Source: Baylisascaris procyonis
Lineage: Eukaryota > Nematoda > Chromadorea > Rhabditida > Ascarididae
DNA: 64,000 nt
Assembly: GCA_037389465.1 (NCBI GenBank)
Contig: JAZARR010000221.1
Location: 5,833,754-5,897,753 of the forward strand
Direction of reading: 5' to 3'
In this document: one piece after another, positions 12,104 through 25,100 of the stretch
Layout of the letters: each line of letters begins with the position of its first letter
Numbering within the stretch: position 1 is the first letter of the stretch
Made by a program: the position numbers and the translations under genes
Notes under the pieces: model-generated
Told to the model about the DNA's origin: nothing
Databases searched by the model: none
The model's input: the letters and a program-made list of their open reading frames with translations, nothing else

Positions 12104-14192
12104 CCTATGCATTGCAGAAGAGAGATTCAAAGAGATAATATCGAGACATATCAAAAGAATACAATTTAGTGTTTCGTTAACAATAACAGCAATAAAAAGA
12201 ATCGTCAATTCGAACAATACTTTCAATATTGTCACCAAAATATATGCAAATAGCGAAATAAAATATACAGTGAAAATTTATTTACCATAATTGAAAGTGA
12301 TAGCATAAAATTTTGATAACATTTTCCTCGACAATATTTTAGATGACGAAGTAATTCTAGTTGAATACTAATCAATGAAATAATTTTTCGGTTATTTCTT
12401 TTATTAAGAGTACATATCAAATAAGAAGCAGTAATCTTATCAACTGCATAGGTGTGAATTAAATAAGGATTATTTTTGTTATTATTTGTTAATAAGTAAT
12501 TTGTTATTATTCATCCAAATCGCCTACATTAAGAAGTACCTACTCTATCAAGACTAATTATCATTATAGATCATATTCTGATTGCCACTAAGTGAAGAAG
12601 TAGTACGCTGAGCATTTATAATTACCGATATCTCAGCATTCAACTCTTTATGTTCTTAACATCCCCTCCCCCCCTTTTCTCCACAAAAATATTCCACTAC
12701 TTAAATTGCACTTTTCATCCTTTTTTTTTTGAAAAAACATCAATCAATGCGAATTTTTCTTTCATTTAAATTCATAAAGAAATTCAAATTTCATAAACAT
12801 CAAATTCAAATTCTTCATATCTATGAACGATTAAAGCGGAATCTCTTGCATAAACACTTGAACTGTTCAAATTTTGAGTACTAATAATAAATTTTTTTTC
12901 ACCTTTCGTCCCATTGTTTTCCTGTACATCTCGAACTGAAACAGTACTCTCAAATCATATTGCTTACTAATATAATAGATTTGAAGCGGAAATTATTCTT
13001 CATTATAACTTACGCCACATAAGAAATAAAGAACGAATCGTAGAGGAAGCCATACCAAGACATAAATCCCGAGATTGCGCACGCTTATCACATCGTCCTA
13101 AGTCCAACTGTTAGATGTATCCAACACGTAACGATAACCAAAGAATTCGTTCTTCTGAAAATTGTTATATTCGAAAATACAATAGCCAATAGAACAATAC
13201 TCGTCAACTGCAATGTTATCGATTGTATAACTGATCGAAAAATATTATATCGGAATCATTTCTGAGACGAATGACTCGTTATTTAATAAATTCGGACTCA
13301 ATTACACCATCACAATTACTAACAAAACATTAAGTTGTTAGTAATTGGCGACGAAATATCTAATGTTCGACATATAAACCTTGCACGGCGGTTAACATAT
13401 AAGCCCTCCCCCCAGTGAATAGAACCCCATAGAAAGTTGTTGCCGTCAAACGATATATTCTACCACTTCGATTCTACGAAAACTCAGATGAGAAAAATCA
13501 ACATTTGAATAAACCTTCATAGAAAGACCTATATCACTAATGACTGATCAAATCTTCTCTGAATTTCGATATAGGATTTATTTGCGGCAAGCAGATGATA
13601 CAGTGTGGGAAATATATTCGAGTGTTATAATTATCAGATGAAAATATTGCCTCTAAAATACATAACCTCAATTAAACATGACCTATTATGCCTCAAAAAT
13701 CTGCTTTTCAGCTCCTCAGATGAAAGTTTTCCTCCCTACTTAACAATCATCACTTGTGTAAAATTTCAGTCTACTTCTTTCAAATATAAATTTTAAACTT
13801 TGGCTCATTTTCCCTTAGAATTCTTTTCGTCATCAAATTCGCCGCTAAAAATTTTGCCTCCTATCGCATATCTCATTCTAAATGTTGATAAAAATTAAAG
13901 CGCATAAATCTTCTATACTTTATTTCAGATATGAATACAAATACACTTGTGATAAAACATTCAGATAAATATGGCTTCTTTTTCTACGATATTTCGCTTA
14001 CCAGTTTTAAACACTTCCAGAATTCTTGCTATTTGCAATTGAACGCTGAAAATTGGAGACGGAGTTTACTCATGCCTATGATAGAAAAATTGGCCGTTTT
14101 AAACAATTGCCTATGCGATGCGCGTTCTTAGAACAACTAATCCATTTAACTGAAATTAGTAATAAAAATAACTGCATGTGAATGAAGGAAAC
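12104..14192. other. AT-rich non-coding stretch
   Basis: No exon supported; contains the hairpin at 13,313-13,347. Probably intronic to the decayed adhesion gene. Confidence 0.4.
13313..13347. repeat. perfect 13-bp inverted repeat
   Basis: Arms 13,313-13,325 (CAATTACTAACAA) and 13,335-13,347 are exact reverse complements with a 9-base AT-rich loop. A small foldback with no recognised family. Confidence 0.8.
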
Positions 14193-14286
14193 CTTTGATT
14201 TTGATTGATGCGCAATTTCATCTTCTTCAGACCGATGCTCACAACGAGGCGATGCCAGCTGGAGTCGATGTGAACCACAAAGACGT
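14193..14286 (-). pseudogene. LamG middle-strand exon
   Basis: A 94-base exon between a TTTTCAG acceptor and an AAG|GTTTCC donor. With one base carried from the previous exon it reads DVFVVHIDSSWHRLVVSIGL, then KKMKLRINQNQ, a typical laminin-G pattern (D..WH.L.VS......L.I..Q). No stop in this frame. It lies between other LamG-like pieces at 17.6 and 11.4 kb. The exon itself looks intact, but no complete gene around it could be assembled. Confidence 0.5.
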
Positions 14287-17200
14287 CTGAAAATAGAGCT
14301 CGAGATGAGGTTTTCAGAAAACGGAAAAACGGCAATGTAATAAATATTTCTTATCACAATCGAGACAAAAAGCTCAAAAGCTTTTTTTAAATCTTTATCC
14401 TTCCGTCTCAGTCGATGATGTTGCAAACTTAAAGTGGAAATGCAGAGTCTGCTTAGTGAAAAGATTTCTACTTATAAACTCATTTGAGCTTCATTAAAGA
14501 AAAATTATAGACGAAGACATTACAAGACGGCGTTCCTAAGTTAATATTCAAAGGGCCCCTTCACGAGTTACTAATAAAGGCGACCGTTTATAGCATGCAA
14601 ACCATCATAAAACGAGGAGAATTGAATGGAAATTACATAATGGATTAGGATCTCCAGTACGCTCCTAATATTTAATCGGTCCAACAGCAGGCAGAACTTG
14701 CTGTATATATTCCCCTCTGCAAGTGCTCAACGCTCAAATGCAGCTAGAAAATTCAATGCCAACCGCTGTTCATTGCAACCGAGGGAGAAGCAGACAGGGA
14801 GGAGGAGTGGGAAGGGGGAGAGGGAGGGTCTTCAGAAAAAAAGAGCTTCATCGAGGTTTTCAAACAGCAAATGGAAGCAAGCTGAATAAAGTTTATGAAT
14901 TATCCACTAGGAAATGAACGGATTGTAATAAGGGCCAATCCGATCTGAAAATTAGTGGGTGGAAAGGGTGCAGACGAGTAACGAAAACAATAAAAAGTTT
15001 AGCATTAATGCTAGATCGATATAAGTTGAACCTCTCACCTCAACACAGAGGTGAAATGACGCAATTTGGAATGTTCCTATCAGCGATAATATTGAATCGC
15101 GTTGATCACTTGTTCGATTTGCGCAATTTCTTCATTGCTTCTTCCGAATCGTTCCTTCCATCAGCAATCGATTGGTTTCTCTCCTTAAATCGGGTTAATA
15201 TATAAGGTCCCCCTAGAGTGGAGAGAAAAAGGTGCACCGGATCAAACGGCTGTAATCCGGTCTCATAATGACAAAAAAATGGATGAGGAAGAAAAGTCTA
15301 CAGAGTTCAGCTAGAAATACAGAAGTTTTATACGGTTTCACATTCGTTACATTTTAATGTGCTTTCTTCCTGTTGAATAATAATAACTCTTGATTTACAC
15401 TACAACGAATGCAATCCCTCATCTCAGTTTCCCGCATGAAACATGAAAGAAAGCCTATCTACAACTTGCAAATAAATTTTATCATTCATTTCACCTAAGC
15501 CATTCTCGTCCCTCAAAAAAGGAAACCGAATACTGTTTTTCATTCAATTCATTAAAAAGTCCAATCACTAAGCACTTCCTATTTCCTCATCCAACATCAA
15601 ATAAGATTGACCACTAGTGACCATCTCTAACAAAAATAACATAAGAAAATCTCATAAATAAGCCTAAAATTAATGATAAATAGGTGACATCGATTTTTTA
15701 TCACTCTTACTTAATAATAACATAGTTGATATCAATGTAAAGGAATATGAGCACTTGACCCGATAGTGATAGAAATTATTAAACGCTCAAAGCTATGAAC
15801 GAGAACTTCTTTTTATTCCTTCCTTGCTCTTCATGAGTACAGTATACACCTACAATAACCACTTGAAAGATCTTTTCTGCACAAATTCGTGCTCCTCGAC
15901 AAATGCAAGGACAGACGGCAAAGAAGAATTCAGAGCTCAAACATAAGCTCCAAACTCCCTAGATAGAAATATCTGGACTTCAGGTTTTGAGACTCCAACC
16001 TACTAAACACACGAGAAAGATTCTATCGGTCGACTGCAACGCCAACCTCGAATCCGATAATTAATAACATACGTTGTTTCTAGTTAGTTCGGCAATTGAA
16101 ACAAGTGGACAGAGTGACCAATAGATATTTGCTTATGCGTGGACGCTATGTCATCAAAATACACTCCTCTAAGAATCTGCACAAGTGTATGAAAATCAAA
16201 AATTTGCATGCGTGCAAATTGGATGGGCCAAACTTTCTCAAAAATCTGTTTAAAAGGAATAAAAGTGACCCATGTATTGCTTGGAACAGTTAGAAAAACG
16301 GGTACTACTTCTATCAGAATGCATTTCAACTAGCAAAGTGATGCATTACTCAGGAAGATTGCGCATGAGAAACAATGTGCAGAATGACTTACTCGTATCA
16401 CATTTGAAAGGCTTCACGTCCCTCCATCTTCCACTGGTCGAACATAGGTGGATAAACACAAATACCCTGAAATCAAGAGGAAGTTCTTGCATCTAATAAT
16501 CAAAATTAGCTTTGAATAAAGTAATTCGCATTGAATACAATTGCAGAAATGCACTAACAATTAATAAGTGGGATTCGACAATTTGAACAATATAACAAAA
16601 AGAAAATTTCCATACGTAACGTTTGAGTGATTTTTAGTGATATCGATAGCGCAAAATTCATATAAAAATCTCAAATATATTCCCTAATAGTTCACTATGA
16701 TGGGAATAATAACGACAATGAAACACCTCTTTAATATTAAAGCTTTTCTGTACTTAAAAATGTATTCGAATCACTTCAAATAAGACACTCTTTTCAAGAT
16801 ACAAAAGAAGAACAATTCAACTCTCAGTAAAGTGTTGCATACGCATCACGTTCGATCGAGTGGCGCATAGCGCATAGCTGAACCAGCTAGCTGCACGTAG
16901 AGAGAAGACGTCGTATTACGATCTGCTTCCTTGTTTTGCCCACACGTTTGTCTAAGCATGAGTGCTGAACTAGCTTTGCCCACACACGTTTGTCCATCTC
17001 TGAGTGAGGTTTACTGCATTCGCTGAGCTATATTAACGATGATGCATACATACCGCTAACTGTTAAATGCTCACGTGAAGCAAATCCAATTCTGCCTTCA
17101 TTTTCTTTGCCTTTCAAACGATCCTTATTCGAAGTGAAGTTTTTTTATATTTACCTCTTTTCAGCGAATTCGAACTGCGAGAAAAATTGCACAACTATTG

Positions 17201-17576
17201 AAGAGTTCATTAAAACTGCATTTTACATGCTTTTCACATAAGAATATTGCAATCAATTTCGTTTCGATTATCCACTATGCCGATTCCCATCTTTCTAATC
17301 AAAAAGCCACAAATGTGATGTTCATTATCACTTCATAGTTATCAAAAATAGCCGTTTTTTAAAATTTGTTCTTCTCAATTTTCCAATTGTTCTTGCATCT
17401 GCTATCGGTATTGCAGTAAAAAAAAACTACCAAATAGCTCCGGTGAACAAAAACTTTTCCCCACCAGAATTCTGTGTGAGCTGAGTGCGAAATACAAACA
17501 AACGACATCAATAATTCAAAAAAACACTGCGCTTCGAAAGGCAATTCAAGGTGCAAATTTACTCAGCGATGAGCTC
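14287..17576. other. AT-rich non-coding stretch
   Basis: No supported exon. An imperfect tandem duplication of a TTTGCCCACACGTTTGTC-like segment lies near 16,935-17,010. A short segment at 16,386-16,432 resembles 20,543-20,590 (see findings). Confidence 0.4.
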
Positions 17577-17718
17577 AATTTATCCCATACTGTGCATCAC
17601 TCGATTTTTCATCGATACACTCCCATATTTTATGATTCCACGAACGATCTGCAAACAACCCCAAAAATTTTACGTCTGGCGTTACCGTACTGATAAAGAG
17701 CAGCATGGGCAACCTCAA
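17577..17718 (-). pseudogene. LamG inner-strand-like piece
   Basis: After a TTTCAG acceptor the minus strand is open for about 47 codons, reading LRLPMLLFISTVTPDVKFLG, then LFADRSW, ending in a TGA. The hydrophobic strand followed by D...FLGLF.D resembles the 'GLLLF......FL.L...' core of a LamG domain, and it sits between the LamG start (18.1 kb) and middle (14.2 kb) pieces. Identification rests on order and pattern only. Confidence 0.35.
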
Positions 17719-18031
17719 CTGAAACTGCGAGTGCTTCACCGAAAAACAAAAAAGAATTAAGAATGAAAGCGTTCCATAACCCACTTATTGTCGGATGCAG
17801 AATCTGGTGACGTACTCGACGAAGTAGCGCCTATGAGGAGTCGCTGAATCGTTTATCCTTCCACTATCTTGTGCTCCTGAAAATGATTACCTGCTAACAT
17901 ATCATTGCTTTTCAACACACAGCTTTCGCATCATAAATCAATTTCCAAAACAGTGGTGCAAACACCAACTCAGATCATGAAAACTAGACTTGGGGCGTTT
18001 TCGGCACCATGATGGGTAATAGCTTGCTTGC

Positions 18032-18217
18032 CTTTAGAGAAGTCGCTTTCTATCCGTTTCATTCGTATATTCTTGTTTGAAACGCCATTTGAGCAGTGAA
18101 TTTCCGCCTTTGACAACAGAATATGTCGTATTTCGAAATGGGCGATTGGGTGGGTACGTCAAAAATACTGAAGAAGATCTACGGGAGTGGCGGCGTGCTC
18201 CCTTACAACCGCTCAAC
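18032..18217 (-). pseudogene. LamG N-terminal exon
   Basis: After a TTTCAG acceptor the minus strand reads a basic Cys/Arg/Ser stretch, then PNRPFRNTTYSVVKGGNSLL followed by KWRFKQEYTNETDRKRLL. The GGNSLLKWRF part resembles the first strand of LamG domains ('G.SYL.Y.F'). The frame ends in TAA just before AAAG|GCAAGC, so either a GC donor is used or the 3' end is damaged. The 3' boundary is uncertain. Confidence 0.4.
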
Positions 18218-19627
18218 CTGAAATTGATTAATGAATAATCGCCGACGATATACTTTAAACGATGACACTCACATACAATCATTACTAGTTCAGAGTAGTA
18301 AATTTTCATAATAAAAATAATATTAGTAAATTCTCGCAAATAAAATAATATTTGCATAAAATAAGTGACTACAATTTACGAGACGCTCATCTTTATGCTT
18401 ACTCTTCAATATCGCAGTAAGTCTAAGTTCGTCGTTCCGAATTGATCTTTTTTCGGGCTAACAACAGCTGATATTATGTTCGCTATGCTACTATCCCTAA
18501 AGCAGTCAACTGCGAACAAAATCTAATAATCGCAAAAAATGTTCAGCAGGTTAACAGCGCATCGAGATCAATAAGAGTCGGTTGGTTCATTTCGGTAACA
18601 CCATCAGCGAAGAGCAGTATGTTTGGTTCAAAGGTCAAAATTTAAAAGACATGAAACATGCCACACTGAGCAAAAAGAAAAATCACTGAAGAATTCAACA
18701 GAGAAAAATGGAACACGGCGTCGGAGATGAGCACAAAAGAAAGTCTCAATATTAATAAGGTTTCCCCCTCCCCTCTTAGGAATGTTTGGAACTGATTGCG
18801 CCCTCTGCTGATTGCTGCTGAATGGGAGGTAATAACGACAAACGAACGACTAAGCCTCCAATCGTTCCTTATCAATCAAAGTCTTCTTCTAATTTTCCGC
18901 TTTTTTTGGCCGCAAGACAGACTCGGTTTCTACCGACTTCCTTCGGTCGGGAACTGACTTATATTTTTTCAAACCCCATTCCAACCGAACTTTAGTCGTT
19001 ACCGAATGCTTTTAGTCCTTCAAAACTATCATCTTTCCATCAGAACAAAGTTTCTTAGCGAAGTGTCGGAAATCTAGAGAGTTTAGCAAAGATTGCAGGG
19101 TAAACAAAATAACGAAACTGCGCAAAATACAAAGCAGCTCATGAGTAGAATGCAATAAATCAATTTACAAACGTTTCCACAGCATGTGCTCGTGATAAAT
19201 AGGGAAAAATGTAACAGAGAAAGAGAAAACTATAATTTCGACCAAAATGTGAGACAACCTCATGCACATTTTCAATAAAAAAAGGATATGAAATTCATAT
19301 CGGTATGGATATTATCACAAAACCTATCATACGTTAAAGAAGTTGGGATATTAATCCGCGAAACCATAGAGCGCACTGAATGAATGCTTCAAAAGTTTGT
19401 AGAAAAACGTAAGAAGTGCACAATAAATGAAAACCATAACATCAATAACAAGCGAGAGATAACTAAGATTAGTCACTTCGAGATGAATTCCGCCTTCTTG
19501 AGTTTCCCATTAACTGTACCTATCTCAGCAGAGTTTCCAATATCATTAACGCGAATAGTGAAGAGTAAAAATTGATAAGTTCAAATAGCAAATGAAACTC
19601 GGAAACAAATAAGTATATTTTTCTTGC

Positions 19628-19684
19628 GACGTTGCAGAAGTCTACTTTCACGTTACAGAAGTCTATCCTCTCTTCTGCAACGTC
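19628..19684. repeat. 13-bp perfect inverted repeat plus 17-bp direct repeat
   Basis: GACGTTGCAGAAG (19,628-19,640) pairs exactly with 19,672-19,684. Directly after it, CCTCTCAAAACAAGT occurs twice with a 17-base period (19,684 and 19,701). Confidence 0.7.
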
Positions 19685-21283
19685 CTCTCAAAACAAGTAT
19701 CCTCTCAAAACAAGTTGTAATATGAAGGAATCAAACAAGATGATTAGGCAACCTCGTTAGGTCAATGGTAATTCAATGAGATCCCAAAATCACGTTTCTC
19801 GTAAATGGAAGACTTAAAAATAGTAGCACAAGTGGACATGAAAAGGTAAGTATAAAAGATATTAGAACAGGGTTAAGAAAGTGATGATGTGCCTTAAATG
19901 TCAAAAACAACCTTCCCGACAATTTTCAGGTAATCGAAAAGCGCTATTGACTTTGGTTTTTGGTTTTTAGTATTTTCACCTGACGGAATTGCTGGCGACA
20001 ACATTGCTTGCGCCTAATTAAACTTCCTTTGCAGATCGTTATTTCGTTCAACAAAATGCGTTGAAAATATTCAAAGCAAACCCCATAGAGGTTTTAAATC
20101 GATGTTTTCTAATAGTGCGGCTGTAAGTGGTAGTGACAGATAGTGATGTAAGTGCATTTGCAAGACAGATTTTACTCTGTTAAAATTGTGCAAACCAAAA
20201 ATGAAAGCAACAATGTGTATGAGAGCAATGTAAATACAAATCGACAGCTACCTAATCTACAGATGAGTGGAATGAAGTGCAACCTTGCGTGAAAAAAAAA
20301 TTGAAAAAATTAGCCAAAACATATTACATGAAAAGAGTGTGAATGAAATGAATTTTTCAAAAAAAAGAAAAAAAAATGGCGAGAAATAAGCAAAATTTGG
20401 AAAGAATATCGGTCTACATTAGGTAGCTGTCAATAATTGCTAAAACAATTAACATCTGTTAATTACACCAATATCAATCGCCGATAACTTGGAACAACTC
20501 TTCACAAAGAATATTACAGGTCATTGTGAAAAAGACAGGCAAGTAAGGTGGACACATCTGAAAGGTTTTTACAAACATCATCTACCACTAGCGACAACAT
20601 CGACTAGTTGGTTAAAAAACTGTAATGACTGCAATAATGCAATAGATGGATCGAATCTCATTAATACCATGAAAAAATCTGTCTCAATAGACATAAAAAC
20701 GACGAATGTCCACCTCGAACATATTCAACAACATCATTCATTAATCGAAAATCCAAAGATATCGCTTCAAATAATTAAAAAATGAGGTGATTGGTAAGAA
20801 ATACATCGAAAACATATACCAGTCAGCATCTACAATCTAGTCAGTATTCCACCCTTTAATTACCCCTTTCACCCCCTGCCAAGTTGATAAGTGTCAAGTC
20901 AGGTTAAGCAAAAATAAAGCTACGAATAATTTAAATGCAATAAAATTTTCCTTTAACTCTAATAGTTGCGAAGTTTAAACTAATAACCACATAAAAATAT
21001 AACATAGATGAATAGATGCAAACTTTTCATAATGCATTTTGTGAATATAAAAACACATAAAAAGTGACAGAATTTAAGATAAAGAAAAAGAAGGAAGATA
21101 AATAATTACGAGAACAAAGAAGTTGATGAACGATGAAAGAAAAAGGGAAGACATTATCGGAAAACAATAGCAAAATGAGCAGAAGAAAAGTAATTGTCAG
21201 AGAGGTGACTGGTTACCAATTGTCGTGCGATCAAAACAAATACAAGACCCGTGGGCAAACTAAGGAATACATCAGAAAACTGC

Positions 21284-21286
<3 letters not shown>

Positions 21287-21348
<62 letters not shown>
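21287..21348. repeat. (AT)n microsatellite
   Basis: About 31 uninterrupted AT dinucleotides. The Tyr-Ile open frames across it are artefacts. Confidence 0.95.
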
Positions 21349-21351
<3 letters not shown>

Positions 21352-21602
21352 TTCACATCGAAGACCTAAAAATATATGACGACAATTACAATACATCATC
21401 TACTAGTTACATTCATTCGAAGAAGCAAAAATCAAATAAATGCAGTAATGATAGAGGTCTATTTAAAATCAGCATGTCCGCCTCATGGAATCCCCATTCA
21501 ACGTTCAAAATGAAGTTAGCGCACCTCTCACTTAGCACTCAATTGCCATTTGCAGTGCCCTCATCAAAAATTTTTTCAAGGCCATGAGGAAGAATTGCTT
21601 AC

Positions 21603-21756
21603 CCATTAACTCGGGAGGACAGCTGCTGAAAGGAGTCATGTGGAACTTCCTTCGCAGAAAGCAAAATGATTTACACGCATCAATCCTTCGTTCACATTCG
21701 GCTCCCTCATAGCCGGGATCATTTTCACAAGTCGTAAGCCCCACTGCTCGCGAAAT
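21603..21756 (-). pseudogene. EGF-like exon
   Basis: A 154-base exon with a TTTGCAG acceptor and an ATGG|GTAAGC donor, fully open. It reads TTCENDPGYEGAECERRIDA then CKSFCF, matching the EGF signature C.C..GY.G..CE..ID.C, except that the second Cys of the expected pair (CEC) is Asn. It lies upstream of the LamG pieces on the same strand, the order seen in Fat-like and Flamingo cadherins, slit and related proteins. The lost Cys would break a disulphide, so the module may be decayed. The exact family is not resolved. Confidence 0.5.
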
Positions 21757-21890
21757 CTGCAAAGCAAAATCAAACATATTTTTGTAGCCCTTCAAAACGT
21801 GCCAACGATACATGAAAACCAAAGCCGACACTGACAAAACGGTTACGTTCCGATCATTCATTTATTCTCAAATATTTCGATATTCATGAG

Positions 21891-22112
21891 AAAAGATTTT
21901 TCTATGAAAATCTCAAAGATCTATCTTATCGGTGAATTTTCTGCAAACAAATCTTGAGCTATCACGATAGAACGCTTCATAAATCATATCAAAATTTTTT
22001 CATAAAAGATTTTTCTATGAAAACCTCAAAGATCTATCTTATCGGTGAATTTTCTGCAAACAAATCTTGAGCTATCACGATAGAACGCTTCATAAATCAT
22101 ATCAAAATTTTT
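21891..22112. repeat. 113-bp tandem duplication, two copies
   Basis: Copy one is 21,891-22,003 and copy two 22,004-22,112. Apart from the junction they differ by a single substitution (T to C), so the duplication is recent. No coding content. Confidence 0.95.
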
Positions 22113-25100
22113 GTTTAAAATATTTTTAGAATGATGAACGAAATTCGCTAAAATTCTCTAACAATATTGATGCCCTCTTTATTGCTCGTTTCAAAGAAAT
22201 AGTGAACAAAACTTCTATACCAACATCAGAATGCGCTAAGAAAACCACAAAGACGGAAACAAATAAATGAAAACACAACGGATGATACTTGTCGATGAAT
22301 GGAAACAAAATGGAAAAACGAAATTCTCAGCAAATTCGGATTGCAATTTCAGCTTTCACTATGCGTAGAAATTAGACGATCGGAATTCCCAATAGTTTTA
22401 ACAATACGAATTTTTGTCTAACTGAGCAAAATAAAGAAGCACTCCCTATTAGTTAGGATTTTAGTATTACAACGGCGTTGCTTATATACAAAACTGCCAT
22501 CAATTTCACCATCAGCAATGGCTAATTGCAACTGACAGCTTGTGCGTGATATTCGCCTAAACGGATTGATTTTATACTCAATTGCCGACTATCGCCATTT
22601 ATCGACAGCCGTTTGCAGCTATCAATGAGTTTGTTAGATGAAGATTAGGGCCTATTTAATTACTAATGTTATTAATATAACCTAAAGAGTATAACTTTCA
22701 GTAAATTTTACTCATCACCACCAGAAATAATACTAAAATAATATTAACAAGGCATTTCTATGCAAAATGAATCCCGCAAATGCAAATTAATAAGTAAAAA
22801 TTCGATTTTCACTCCCCTTCAATCGCATTCAGCTTTATTAATCGTGAAAACGGTCATTTGTATAAATTTACATATGAAAAGTCAGATTTTTACTGCATAA
22901 AATTTATAAACACAACTTCCATATTACATCTACAGCTTTATTACTCGTGAAGTGAGTGTTATATTAGAAAGAAATTGAATCGAATCTATCCTTGATTCGC
23001 AACATATTCATCTATGTTTATTGTCCCAATACACATAAGCACTGAATCACCACAACATTTTGCATAAAAACAATTATTTGATAATAAATAAACGAAAGAT
23101 GCTTTTTTATTTTACCTAATCCCATCGAATGGCCAATCTTCCGCTATCACCTTTATTCATGCAATATTTTCGCCAGACTCAAGCGACCACGAAATCGTTC
23201 GAAAATGATGGATCAAAAGTGACGAAATATGGTGCAAAAGGCCATTCCATGATGTACGTTGTACTCGTAAATTTATTGACTGCAGTGTCAGTCGTTGCTA
23301 CTTTACAGACAGACAGACGCATGCAGACATACACATACATACGCGCACAAATGAAATCGCCGTAATGTGTTTTTGGACAGATGCATAAAAATTTACAAGA
23401 AAAAAAAGAATTTTACAGCAGTTCAATGCTTCAAATAATTCTGAGTGTTGAATTCACTGTAAACATAACGATAAACAAACATCAAAGTGAATATGTTAGA
23501 AATCACTAGTCAAGGACAGAAAAAAGCACACTGAGCTTTGAACATATCACGTGCATGCATACGAGAAATACGAACTACTATAGCACCTAAACGGTACTTT
23601 TGAAGCATAAAAGACTCTTTTCTTTTGCATCGAAGATTCAGCTAAAAGCAAAAAAAAGGAAAAACACATACCTAAAACAAATGAAAGTTTGCTATTAACT
23701 GATAGAATGGCGCTCACGACCAACGTGCTCGAATTCGTTTTCTTCTCTCGCTTCCTGTCGCCGTCTCAATTGTTCCCCATGAATGATCCATAACCCTAAA
23801 ATGTCTGTCAAAAGATTCAATTAAAATTAGAACTATGTTACAAATCACTTAAAAATATTTGACGAGAGGATTATAAGCCGTGATCACTCAAAAGCTAAAA
23901 TTTCAAACAACGTTGAAAGAAGCTAAATGGCAACATTTCAAAGTATCTAGATGAGCTATCGACTCGATTAGTAGCAACAAGAAACGAACAGTGGAAGTAT
24001 CGGATAAGTGGGGAGGGGGAGATGAAGGCAAAATACCTTGCTAGATTCGATGTAGTGTAAATTCTTTGTGGAATTTGTGGTAGAGGCTCTCATTCAATGG
24101 CTTATGCTAGACGTATCGGAATTTCACAACTGTGATTTCAGTAGGCGGGATTTGAAACCGCGTAAGAGACATAGATACTACATACATATACCTTAGACGT
24201 CCAAAACAAAAAATAAAAAAAACGAAGTAGAAGTATGAAAGCAAGTTATCGGAGTTAGCACGATATCCGTTTTCATAATACCACTCATTCTAGTAAACAT
24301 ATACATGCACTATCAATAAATGAGAAAACGTGCAATAATGCGATCATAATTCAACACCGAAATAACTACTCATATTAGTGGCTTGCAAAGGATACACCTT
24401 TTTTCGAGCGAATATCTATAAAAAATAACATAAATAGTTGCAAAACGCCCTTCTATCAGCAAGTTTTTTAGTATTTTCAAATGTTAAATTTCTTTCTCAA
24501 TTGCTGAAAAAGTAAGATGGGTTATATTCTTGAGCACCTTATGTCCAAAAAAACTTTATAAAAGTTATTGCCAAAAAATTCTATGGTTCTCATAACTATC
24601 ACATATACATATGTAATGATATGGCGTGCTATAATGCGCTTTGTAAGTGAAAATTTGCATGAAAAGACAAACAAAACATATAGAAGAGAAAGACAAACCG
24701 TTGTGGAGTGGTCGTGTGCAATACGTTTGCGGAGCGAACACTGCACTCGCATTGTGAACGCCCCATATTTAGCGCTGAACGCGTCGTAGCGCGAGCGGCT
24801 GCCAAGTCGCTGCTGGCTACGGTATGCCAAGCGGCATTGTGTTCAGCGCAATCGGTAGATCTGTCGATCAGCAAGCACTCTTTGAATCACTGAAAGTAGT
24901 GCTGTCATCAAAACGAAGGAATCTTCAAGGAGAGAAGAAGTCAGGAAGGGAGATCGAGATCGCGCTTGTAACTGATATCGCTGAAATCGGCATATCAGAA
25001 AAAAGGAGGGATGCAACAACTGATAAACACCGATAATCTAAATCATGGAAGTTCAGCGGCTAAGTGAGTCTGGTACACCGGTGCACAAATGAAAAGTATG

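Larger units (their letters stand above)
18218..21602. other. AT-rich non-coding stretch
   Basis: No supported exon. Holds a 13-bp inverted repeat (19,628-19,684), a 17-bp direct duplication (19,684-19,717) and the (AT)n tract at 21,287. Probably intronic to the decayed adhesion gene. Confidence 0.4.
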
